Of a stretch of 64,000 bases of DNA, positions 56,940-64,000 are shown piece after piece. Source of the stretch: Desulfoplanes formicivorans (GTDB lineage: Bacteria > Desulfobacterota > Desulfovibrionia > Desulfovibrionales > Desulfomicrobiaceae). Location: NCBI RefSeq assembly GCF_001748225.1, contig NZ_BDFE01000015.1, positions 297,437 to 361,436 on the forward strand, in the 5' to 3' direction. Every line of letters begins with the position of its first letter. The stretch's first letter is position 1. The notes below the pieces were generated by a model. That model worked only from the letters and a program-made list of their open reading frames with translations, was not told the DNA's origin and made no database searches. Made by a program: the position numbers and the translations under genes.

Positions 56940-58949
56940 ATGGTCAAAGTTGGGGTGTATGTGTGCCACTGTGGCACGAACATCGCCGGAGTGGTTGATG
57001 TGGAGGCGGTTCGCGCCTTTGCTGAAACCCTCCCTGGGGTGGCCCTTGCCCGGCGTAGCCTGTTCATGTGTTCGGATACGGGCCAGGAAATGATCAAGCA
57101 GGACATCAGGGACGGATTGGTGGACAGGGTGGTTGTGGCCGCGTGTACGCCAAGGACCCATGAACCCATTTTCAGGGCTGCCTGTGAAGCCGCAGGCCTG
57201 AACAAGTATCTGTTCGAAATGGCCAATATCAGGGATCAGGATTCCTGGGTCCATGGGCAGGATCATGCAGGGGCCACGGAAAAGGCCAAGAAGATCGTAT
57301 CCAGTGCCGTGGCCAAAGCCACGCACCTCAAACCCCTGGAAGACAAGTTCGTGGATGTGGAGCCTACGGCTCTGGTCATCGGTGGAGGAGTGGGCGGTAT
57401 ATTCTCTGCCCTGGAATTGGGCGGTATGGGGTATAAAACCTATCTCGTGGAAAAACAGCCCTCCATCGGCGGGGTCATGGCCCAGCTGGACAAAACCTTT
57501 CCCACCAATGACTGCTCCGCTTGCATCCTTACGCCGGTCATGGTGGATGCCGGCAACCATCCCAACATTGAACTGCTGACCTATTCCGAAGTGGAGTCGG
57601 TAGACGGGTATATCGGTAACTTTACGGTCAAGGTTCGCAGGAAGCAGACCTACATCGACTGGAACAAGTGCACGGGCTGCGGTGCCTGTGCCGAAGCCTG
57701 CCCGGCCAAGGTCCCCGATGAGTTCAACTGTGGGCTGAATGAGAGGGGTGCTGCCTATATTCATTTTCCCCAGGCCGTTCCCAAGAAAGCGGTCATTGAC
57801 ATGGAGCATTGCATCAACTGCGCGGGCCGTAAGATCGGCACCGAGCCCAAGATCAGCAAAAAAACCGGCAAGCCCATGCTCGCTCCGTGTGAAAAGGCCT
57901 GTCCGGCCGATGCCATTAATCGTTCTCTTCCATTGAATCCCGAGGGTGAACTCATTGAGTTGAAAATCGGAACCATTGTGGTGGCCACGGGATACAAGGT
58001 CATGGGAAAGGAGTCGTTCAAGGAATACGCGCCCCAGTCCCCCAATGTGATTACCGCCCTGCAGCTGGAACGGATCATTTCGGCCACGGGACCCACCGGA
58101 GGCAAGCTGCTGCGTCCTTCAGACCAGGTCAAGCCCAAGACCTTGACCTTTGTCTCCTGCGTGGGATCCCGGGATGAGCGGTATCATACCTACTGTTCCC
58201 GGGTCTGCTGCATGTATATGATCAAGCAGGCCAGACTTCTCAAGGAAAAGTATCCCGATCTGAATATCAATATGCATTTCATTGACGTGCGTTGCGCAGG
58301 CAAGGATTACGACGAGTACTATGTGGGCGCTCGCAAGATGGGGATCAACATTTTTAAGGGCAAGGTCGGAGGGGTGGAAATGCTGCCCGACGACAAGCTC
58401 AGAGTCCTGGCCTACGACATGGAAAGCGGTACTCCCATGGAATACGAGTCGGACCTGGTCGTTCTGGCTACGGCTATTGAAAGTAATGAAGACGCCAGAA
58501 AGGTGGCACAGGTGACAGGGTTGCAGTTCTGCGGGGCCCATTTTTTCCGTGAGCTTCATCCCAAGCTTGGTCCGGTGGAGACATCGGTGGAAGGCCTTTT
58601 TGTGGCCGGTTGCTGTCAGGGACCCAAGGATATTCCGGATACGGTTTCCCAGGCCAAGGGGGCGGCAGCCGCTGCTGCGGTTCCGCTGGCTCAGGGCAAG
58701 GTGAAGATCGAACCCATCATTTCCGAGGTCCATCCCGAAAAATGCAGCGGTTGCGGCATCTGCGTTCCCCTGTGTCCCTATGATGCCATAACCCTCAAGC
58801 CCTATGGGGATCGACCCAGGGCTCAGATCGATATCACCCAGTGTCACGGTTGCGGCGTGTGCACGGCGGCCTGCCCGTCGGGCGCCATTGTCCTGCACGG
58901 CTATACCGAGGATCAGATATTCTCGCAGATCGCGGCACTCACCGCCTAG
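56940..58949 (+). CDS. hdrA: Heterodisulfide reductase subunit A (flavoprotein, electron bifurcating)
   Basis: 669 aa. The N-terminal Cys motif is VCHCGTNIAG, followed by a FAD-binding VIGGGVGGI at about residue 145. [4Fe-4S] motifs lie near 243 (CTGCGACAEACP), near 291-320 (CINC, then after an insert of about 22 residues CEKACP), and a C-terminal pair near 601 (CSGCGICVPLCP) and 637 (CHGCGVCTAACP). The FAD bifurcates electrons from the hydrogenase to ferredoxin and to HdrB. AAGGAGG precedes the ATG at 56940. First gene of hdrA-hdrC-hdrB-mvhD-mvhG-mvhA. Confidence 0.95.
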   Translation: MVKVGVYVCHCGTNIAGVVDVEAVRAFAETLPGVALARRSLFMCSDTGQEMIKQDIRDGLVDRVVVAACTPRTHEPIFRAACEAAGLNKYLFEMANIRDQDSWVHGQDHAGATEKAKKIVSSAVAKATHLKPLEDKFVDVEPTALVIGGGVGGIFSALELGGMGYKTYLVEKQPSIGGVMAQLDKTFPTNDCSACILTPVMVDAGNHPNIELLTYSEVESVDGYIGNFTVKVRRKQTYIDWNKCTGCGACAEACPAKVPDEFNCGLNERGAAYIHFPQAVPKKAVIDMEHCINCAGRKIGTEPKISKKTGKPMLAPCEKACPADAINRSLPLNPEGELIELKIGTIVVATGYKVMGKESFKEYAPQSPNVITALQLERIISATGPTGGKLLRPSDQVKPKTLTFVSCVGSRDERYHTYCSRVCCMYMIKQARLLKEKYPDLNINMHFIDVRCAGKDYDEYYVGARKMGINIFKGKVGGVEMLPDDKLRVLAYDMESGTPMEYESDLVVLATAIESNEDARKVAQVTGLQFCGAHFFRELHPKLGPVETSVEGLFVAGCCQGPKDIPDTVSQAKGAAAAAAVPLAQGKVKIEPIISEVHPEKCSGCGICVPLCPYDAITLKPYGDRPRAQIDITQCHGCGVCTAACPSGAIVLHGYTEDQIFSQIAALTA

Positions 58950-58961
58950 AGGAGATCATTC

Positions 58962-59477
58962 ATGCCTGCCATCAAGATAGATCAAGACAAAATCAAAGAA
59001 GCCGTCCAGACCATCGTGGATCTGGGAGGAGACGGTATCAGGAATTGTGTCCAGTGCGGGGCCTGTTCCGCTGTCTGTCCCGGGGTCAAGGCCGGTTTTC
59101 CTGTTCTCTGCCGGTTGCTCATCCGCAAAATTCTCAACGGACAGCTTGAAGAGACCATTGAAGAGGTCTCCACTTGGGGCTGTCAGTCCTGCAACCGGTG
59201 CACCGAAGTCTGTCCCCAGGGGGTGCGTCCCCAGGAAGTGGTTTTTGCCTACCGCAGATACCAGGCTGGCGAGCTGGCCATGTCCGCATCGGCCTTTGGA
59301 CCGCAGATGAGTTTGTACGAAACCGGCCATGCCGTGACCACCGATGCCACGGCAGCCAACCGGGAAAAGGTGGGTCTTAACCCGGTGCCGCCCACGGCGC
59401 TGCAAAACAAGGCGGCCCAGAAAGAAATCCAGACATTGCTGGATGAAAGCCCCATGGCCGACCTGGGCATCTTTTAA
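58962..59477 (+). CDS. hdrC: Heterodisulfide reductase subunit C
   Basis: 171 aa, short HdrC form. Two 4Fe-4S motifs, CVQCGACSAVCP at about residue 29 and CQSCNRCTEVCP at about residue 75. It passes electrons from HdrA to the HdrB catalytic subunit. It starts 12 bp after hdrA, and hdrB begins 19 bp on. The order A-C-B differs from the archaeal hdrCB pairing away from hdrA. Confidence 0.95.
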   Translation: MPAIKIDQDKIKEAVQTIVDLGGDGIRNCVQCGACSAVCPGVKAGFPVLCRLLIRKILNGQLEETIEEVSTWGCQSCNRCTEVCPQGVRPQEVVFAYRRYQAGELAMSASAFGPQMSLYETGHAVTTDATAANREKVGLNPVPPTALQNKAAQKEIQTLLDESPMADLGIF

Positions 59478-59496
59478 GAACAAGGAGCAATGGAAC

Positions 59497-60417
59497 ATGC
59501 ACAAATACGGACTTTATCTGGGATGCAACATCCCCTTCAAGGCCCCGGACATCGAGCAGTCCATGCGCAAGGTGTTTCCCGCTTTGGGCATTGAACCGGT
59601 GGATCTCCAGGGAGCCACGTGCTGTCCGGCCTGGGGCACTGCACCGTCTTTTGACCTGGATACCTGGTTGGCCATTTCTTCCAGGAACATCATTCTGGGC
59701 GAAGACAAAGGCGTGGACGTGATGACCGGATGCAACAGCTGCTTTGGCGTGCTCAGCGAGGCCAAGCACATGATGGATCACAAGCCCGGCAAAAAGGACA
59801 CTGTCAATAAAAGGCTGGCCTCCATTGGCAGGACCTATACGGGAACATCCAAGGTTTATCATGTGGCCCATGTGCTCCATGATATCATTGGGACCGAAGC
59901 CATTGCTTCCCATGTGAAATATTCCCTCAAGGGGCTCAAGATCGCTGTCCAGCCCGGATGCCACATTCTGTGGCCTACGGATGTAATGGAGGTGAAAGAG
60001 GAGAATCCTTTCTTCCCCACGCAGTTGGTGGAGTTGTGTCAGGCGTTGGGAGCGGAAGTGGTAGACTACAGCCGCCTGTCCGATTGCTGCGGCATGGGTG
60101 CCATGCGCAGTACGGATCAGGAAAAGTCTTTTGAGCTGCTCAAGCGTAAGTTCGATTCCATCAAGGAAGAGGCTGATCCCGATATGATCGTGACCACCTG
60201 TTCCTCGTGTTATCTGCAGATGGACGGTGCCCAGAAGACGTTCCGGGAACGTGGACTGATCGATTACGAGATTCCGGTTTTCTACTACACCCAGCTTCTG
60301 GCTTTGGCCATGGGCTTTGATCCCAAGGAAGTGGCGGCCATCAGCAAAACATCGCGGGATGCGATTATCGCCGAGATCTGCAACGACAACCGCAAGGTTC
60401 AAGAGGAGGTTCAATAA
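59497..60417 (+). CDS. hdrB: Heterodisulfide reductase subunit B
   Basis: 306 aa. Two CCG domains: GATCCPAWG near residue 42 with the upstream GCN, and DCCGMG near residue 203 with CSSCYLQ downstream. They bind the two noncubane [4Fe-4S] clusters that reduce the disulfide substrate in known enzymes. The actual acceptor in sulfate reducers is not settled (possibly DsrC trisulfide or a low-molecular disulfide). CAAGGAG precedes the ATG at 59497. The last base of its stop is the first base of mvhD (TAATG). Confidence 0.95.
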   Translation: MHKYGLYLGCNIPFKAPDIEQSMRKVFPALGIEPVDLQGATCCPAWGTAPSFDLDTWLAISSRNIILGEDKGVDVMTGCNSCFGVLSEAKHMMDHKPGKKDTVNKRLASIGRTYTGTSKVYHVAHVLHDIIGTEAIASHVKYSLKGLKIAVQPGCHILWPTDVMEVKEENPFFPTQLVELCQALGAEVVDYSRLSDCCGMGAMRSTDQEKSFELLKRKFDSIKEEADPDMIVTTCSSCYLQMDGAQKTFRERGLIDYEIPVFYYTQLLALAMGFDPKEVAAISKTSRDAIIAEICNDNRKVQEEVQ

Positions 60418-60830
60418 TGGAATTTAGTCCGAACATTGTCGGATTCGCCTGTCAGTGGTGCACCTATGCGGGCGCTGATCTGGCCGGAAATTTGCGCTGC
60501 AAGTATCCGCCTACGGTCAAGCTCATCAAGGTCCCCTGTTCGGGGCGCGTGGAACCTGAATATGTGTTGGATGCCCTGTCCAAAGGGGCAGACGGCGTGT
60601 TTATCGGCGGGTGTCATTTTGGCGACTGTCACTACAAGGAAGGCAACTACAAGACTGATCGGCGGATGCAACTCATCAGTAAGCTGATTCAGGAATTTGG
60701 TTTTGAAAAGGAACGATTCCGTTGGGAATGGATTTCCGGTGCCGAGGGCAAGAAGTTTGCCGAGGTCATGACCGAGTATACGGAGCAGCTCAAAAAGCTC
60801 GGTCCCAATCCGGTCAAGGAGGGCAAGTAA
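60417..60830 (+). CDS. mvhD: Methyl-viologen-reducing hydrogenase delta subunit
   Basis: 137 aa. It has the [2Fe-2S]-binding set CQWCTYAGADLAG, KVPCSGRV and GCHFGDCHY of MvhD/VhuD. It links the hydrogenase to HdrA. The start overlaps the hdrB stop by one base, and mvhG starts one base after its stop, so all three are coupled. Confidence 0.95.
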   Translation: MEFSPNIVGFACQWCTYAGADLAGNLRCKYPPTVKLIKVPCSGRVEPEYVLDALSKGADGVFIGGCHFGDCHYKEGNYKTDRRMQLISKLIQEFGFEKERFRWEWISGAEGKKFAEVMTEYTEQLKKLGPNPVKEGK

Positions 60831-60831
60831 T

Positions 60832-61800
60832 ATGGCGGACAAGATAAAATTCGGTTTTCTGCTCACAGGCGGATGCGCCGGGTGCGAGATGGCCATGGTT
60901 GACCTCTCTGAAAACCTCCTCGGGGCACTGGAACATATTGAGGTGGTCTTCTGGGCTCCCACTGTGGCTGACGTGAAATACAAAGATCTAGAAGCCATGG
61001 AGGACAACTCCATAGACCTGGCCTTTGTGGACGGCATGGTTCGCTTGAGCGAGCACGAGCACATGGTCAAGGTTCTGCGGGCCAAGTCCAAGGTTCTTGT
61101 GGCCTTTGGTGCCTGTGCCGCCCTGGGAGGCATTCCCGGCATGGCCAATGTCCATCCCACAGGGGAGCTGTTTCAGCAGGCTTACAAGGATACCTTTAGT
61201 ACGGAAAATCCCGAGGATGTTTATCCTCAGCCGGAATATCTCCTGGATGGCAAGTATAACCTGACTCTTCCCGCTTTCCAGGACAAGGTCAGAACTATCC
61301 AGGATCTGGTGGATGTGGATTATTTTGTGGGCGGATGTCCTCCGCATCACGAGTTCGTGGCCAAGGCCGTAGAGCTGATCATTTCCGGAAATCTGCCTCC
61401 TAAAGGATCCTGGCTCACCAGCGGCAAAGCGGTCTGTGATGTGTGCAAGCGCAATCCTGCCAACGAGAACATGGAGCGAGTGCCTGTGGAGCACGTCAAA
61501 CGAACGGTTGACGGTCATCCCGAGGAAAAGGGGTGTCTGCTTCAGCACGGCTATCTCTGCCTGGGACCCATCACCCAGGGTGATTGCGGGGCATCATGCC
61601 TCAATGTGAATATGCCCTGTCGCGGCTGCGGCGGACCTATTCCCGGAATCACGGATTACGGGGCCAAGGCCGTCAGTGCCATTGGATCCATTTTGGGCAG
61701 TCAGGAGGCCGTGGATGAGTTGATGGAAAAATTCCCCACCCTTTCCAAACTCGTGTACAGGTATTCGCTTCCGGCCAGTCGGCTCAAGAGCAAGGCGTAG
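60832..61800 (+). CDS. mvhG: F420-nonreducing [NiFe]-hydrogenase small subunit
   Basis: 322 aa. Proximal-cluster Cys in GGCAGCEM and FGACAALGG, then GGCPPHHE; a C-terminal Cys-rich part includes GDCGASCLN and CRGCGGP. It has no Tat signal, so the enzyme is cytoplasmic, as expected for MvhG. It relays electrons from the NiFe site to MvhD. Confidence 0.95.
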   Translation: MADKIKFGFLLTGGCAGCEMAMVDLSENLLGALEHIEVVFWAPTVADVKYKDLEAMEDNSIDLAFVDGMVRLSEHEHMVKVLRAKSKVLVAFGACAALGGIPGMANVHPTGELFQQAYKDTFSTENPEDVYPQPEYLLDGKYNLTLPAFQDKVRTIQDLVDVDYFVGGCPPHHEFVAKAVELIISGNLPPKGSWLTSGKAVCDVCKRNPANENMERVPVEHVKRTVDGHPEEKGCLLQHGYLCLGPITQGDCGASCLNVNMPCRGCGGPIPGITDYGAKAVSAIGSILGSQEAVDELMEKFPTLSKLVYRYSLPASRLKSKA

Positions 61801-61988
61801 CGCCTTTCTTGTTGAACACGATGGTTGAGATATTTGTGAGATTGAAGAAATTGAAGATGTTGGAAAATATGAAGGGCCGGGAGGTTTCATTCGAAGGATA
61901 TCCCGACTCCCTTGTCTGCAATTTTTGAAATCTTAGAATTTTGTAATCTTCTTGATCAACACTCAGTGAATCGCTGAGGAGGATTTGC

Positions 61989-63452
61989 GTGAAAAAAATA
62001 GAGATAAATCCCATCACCCGATTGGAAGGACATGGCAAGATTGCCATATTCCTTGACGATGCGGGCAACGTGGACGACGCCTTCTTTCAGGTGGTCGAGT
62101 TCCGCGGCTATGAGAAATTTCTCCAGGGCATGCCTCTTGAAGAAGTCCCTCGCACGGTTTCCACCATCTGCGGGGTGTGCCGTGGGGTGCATTTTACTGC
62201 GTCCATGAAGGCCTCGGACCAGGTTTTCGGTGTGGAGCCCACACCCACCGGACGCAAGCTGCGCGAGATGTTTTTCAACGCTCATTACATTGAAGACCAT
62301 GCGGTCATTCTCTATGCCCTGGGATTTCCCGATTTCGTGGTGGGACCCGAGGCCTCACCGGCCGAACGGAATATTATCGGACTTATCGGCAAGGTTGGAG
62401 CCGAGATCGGCCGCGACGTGCTCAAAAAACGTGGGCTGGCTGTCAAGATTTTCGAGATGCTGGGCGGTAAGCCCAACCATCCGGTTGCCGCACTGCCTGG
62501 TGGATGGTCCAAACGGCTCACCGAGGAAGAGCGCAAGCAGATCGATACCTGGGCCGACGAACTCATTGATTTCGGCCAGCTGACCCTGAAGATTTTCGAC
62601 GATGTGGTTCTCAAGAACGAGAAGTACATGGATTTGGTCACCGGAGACATGTACAAGATTCCTGTGAACTACATGGGCAGCGTGGATGATCAGGACAGGA
62701 TCACCTATTATGACGGGACCCAGAAGGTCGTTGGATTGAACGGAGAAGAGATCGGGAGGTTTCAGGGTAAGGAATATCTCGATTTTATTTCCGAACGGGT
62801 TCAGCCATGGTCGTATCTCAAATTCCCCTACCAGAAGAAACTTGGCGGATGGAAGGGTATAGTGGAAGGCGAAGGCACCAACATGTATTGTGTCGGCCCC
62901 CTGGCCCGATTCAATGTTGCCAGCGGCATGGACACCCCTTTGGCCCAGGAGGCCTTTGAAAAGTTTCATGCCACCTTCGGGGCCAGGCCAGTCCATTACA
63001 TCCAGGCCTACCACTGGGCCCGGGCCATCGAACTGCTCAATGCGGCCGAACATATAAAAGCGTTGGCCAATGATCCGGCCATCACCGATCCCAATACGGT
63101 CAATCAGGACTACAACATCACCGGTGAAGGCGTGGGCATCATCGAGGCTCCACGCGGAACCCTGATTCACCACTATCAGACGGACGACAAGGGCGTTGTC
63201 ACCGATGCCAATCTCATCGTGGCCACGACCCATAATAATGGTCCCATCAACCTGGCAGTGAAAAAGGCGGCCAGGCATTTTATCCACGATGGCAATGTGG
63301 ACGAAAAACTGCTCAATTATGTGGAAATGGCTTTTCGGCCTTATGATCTGTGTCTGGCCTGTGCCACGCATACGGTCAACGGTGGTGTGCCATTGAAGAT
63401 TGAAATCCGGGATTGCGAAGGCAAGCTGCGTAAAGAAATGCGTAACTTCTGA
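61989..63452 (+). CDS. mvhA: F420-nonreducing [NiFe]-hydrogenase large subunit
   Basis: 487 aa from a GTG codon that has GAGGA 7 nt upstream and yields the family N-terminus KKIEINPITRLEGHGK. NiFe ligands are in L1 ICGVCRGVH at about residue 60 and L2 DLCLACATH at about residue 453; the usual DPC reads DLC. After ATH there are 26 more residues, the C-terminal extension that is cleaved on nickel insertion. No selenocysteine codon is present. It oxidises or produces H2. The 188-bp gap after mvhG is unusually wide for this operon. Confidence 0.95.
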   Translation: MKKIEINPITRLEGHGKIAIFLDDAGNVDDAFFQVVEFRGYEKFLQGMPLEEVPRTVSTICGVCRGVHFTASMKASDQVFGVEPTPTGRKLREMFFNAHYIEDHAVILYALGFPDFVVGPEASPAERNIIGLIGKVGAEIGRDVLKKRGLAVKIFEMLGGKPNHPVAALPGGWSKRLTEEERKQIDTWADELIDFGQLTLKIFDDVVLKNEKYMDLVTGDMYKIPVNYMGSVDDQDRITYYDGTQKVVGLNGEEIGRFQGKEYLDFISERVQPWSYLKFPYQKKLGGWKGIVEGEGTNMYCVGPLARFNVASGMDTPLAQEAFEKFHATFGARPVHYIQAYHWARAIELLNAAEHIKALANDPAITDPNTVNQDYNITGEGVGIIEAPRGTLIHHYQTDDKGVVTDANLIVATTHNNGPINLAVKKAARHFIHDGNVDEKLLNYVEMAFRPYDLCLACATHTVNGGVPLKIEIRDCEGKLRKEMRNF

Positions 63453-63474
63453 TTGCTGTCCGTTGATATCCCCT

Positions 63475-63510
63475 CAGCACGGTCCCGTGTTTGGGACCGT
63501 GCTGTCTTTT
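63475..63510 (+). terminator. Rho-independent terminator between mvhA and the protease gene
   Basis: A perfect 12-bp stem (63475-63486 with 63493-63504) with 6-nt loop is followed by TCTTTT. Only about 50 nt separate it from the protease ATG, so it may act as an attenuator that lowers protease expression. Confidence 0.8.
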
Positions 63511-63559
63511 GGTGACCGTGCCGGACCGATGCCGGCTGGATAGAGGGAGGTTTTCCTGC

Positions 63560-64000
63560 ATGAAGATGGATGATGGGTCCGGAGCTGCGCAACAGGCCGG
63601 AACGGTTGTGGTGGGGATCGGCAATCCGCTGCTCAAGGACGATCGGGCAGGACTTGAGGTCGTGGAACGCATAGGTGCTCTGAATCGCGATGTTGACGTG
63701 GAAATTCTGTATACCGTTGGTTTCGAGATCCTGGACAAGGTACTGGGATATGAAAGGGCCTTTATCGTGGATGGCTGTCAGCTAGGCAATGAGCCGGGAA
63801 CAGTTCTTGACCTTGCTGTCGATGATATTTTTACCGACCAGGCCCTGATCGGATCGCATGCGACCACGCTGGGTGGTACTCTCAAGGCCGGGTATGAGCT
63901 CTTTGCCCAAGAGATGCCCAGGGATTTGAGGATCATCCTCATCGAGGTTGAAGATGCCATGACCTTTGCCAATCACTGTACCCTCGTGGTTCAACGGGCC
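63560..64000 (+). CDS. Hydrogenase maturation protease, HyaD/HycI family (3' end outside window)
   Basis: The frame is open to the window end, 147 codons so far of about 155-165 expected. The N-terminus reads VVVGIGNPLLKDDRAGLEVVE, with the nickel-binding Asp/Glu, then FIVDGCQLGNEPG and SHATTLGG, typical of the family. It removes the C-terminal extension of a [NiFe] large subunit once nickel is in place, and its position points to MvhA as substrate. GGGAGG precedes the ATG. Confidence 0.9.
   Translation, partial: MKMDDGSGAAQQAGTVVVGIGNPLLKDDRAGLEVVERIGALNRDVDVEILYTVGFEILDKVLGYERAFIVDGCQLGNEPGTVLDLAVDDIFTDQALIGSHATTLGGTLKAGYELFAQEMPRDLRIILIEVEDAMTFANHCTLVVQRA

Noticed and set aside
61989..63452. 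[NiFeSe]-type selenocysteine in the hydrogenase
   Set aside because: All nickel-ligand positions are ordinary Cys codons; no in-frame TGA.

Overview
This window reads as chromosomal DNA of a Desulfovibrionales-like sulfate reducer (Desulfobacterota). The grounds are an Hdr/Mvh-type [NiFe]-hydrogenase and heterodisulfide-reductase locus, a COG1900 (DUF39) sulfur-transfer protein, a DUF362 ferredoxin-like protein, several PAS sensors and moderate GC with AT-rich intergenic stretches. The genus cannot be fixed from the sequence alone. It is mostly core chromosome, with no prophage, rRNA, CRISPR array or intact insertion sequence. The replication-initiation cluster dnaA-dnaN-gyrB-gyrA lies at 45.1-52.7 kb on the minus strand, but I saw no convincing DnaA-box cluster, so oriC is not placed.

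Layout. 0-3.5 kb: the end of an RhlE-type helicase, argC, and dTDP-glucose dehydratase. 3.6-6.9 kb: tRNA-Val, trmL, a membrane-anchored SGNH protein, then a decaying patch with a twice-frameshifted GNAT gene and an anonymous gene fragment. 7-14.7 kb: glmS, rdgB, a PAS histidine kinase, an M48 protease, alanine dehydrogenase and a TIM-barrel isomerase-like protein. 14.8-18.5 kb: a three-gene overlapping operon pairing a YkuD/NTF2-like L,D-peptidase and an M99-type carboxypeptidase with an unknown AT-rich membrane protein. The two enzymes resemble helical-shape factors Csd6/Pgp2 and Csd4/Pgp1. 18.6-30.7 kb: purine/pyrimidine genes, tRNA-modification enzymes, a ClC transporter, ribF, tRNA-Leu and a cold-shock protein. 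30.9-42.1 kb: an M24 peptidase, a radical-SAM protein, a TPR lipoprotein, hisI-hisG, pyrB-pyrC-(degenerate CCA-transferase)-rlmN, and a FadL-like porin. 42.2-45.1 kb: a foldback repeat element, a PAS/HTH regulator and a TPR lipoprotein. 52.8-56.2 kb: the COG1900 protein, an AhpD-like protein, a small ORF, a beta-hydroxyacid dehydrogenase and an HD nucleotidase. 56.9-64 kb: hdrA-hdrC-hdrB-mvhD-mvhG-mvhA and the start of a hydrogenase maturation protease.

How the genes work together. HdrABC plus MvhADG should form a soluble flavin-based electron-bifurcating complex that couples H2 oxidation to reduction of ferredoxin and a disulfide acceptor. The protease that follows would mature its large subunit. 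The 14.8-18.5 kb operon should trim peptidoglycan peptides and may set the vibrioid cell shape.

The most unusual non-coding signal is a family of foldback elements built from a degenerate heptanucleotide (consensus ACTGYGY) ending in ACTT. There are four copies. One seems to supply the start codon and first residues of TruA, two abut the stop codons of clcA-like and hisG genes, and one encloses a structured core of about 130 bp with no coding content.
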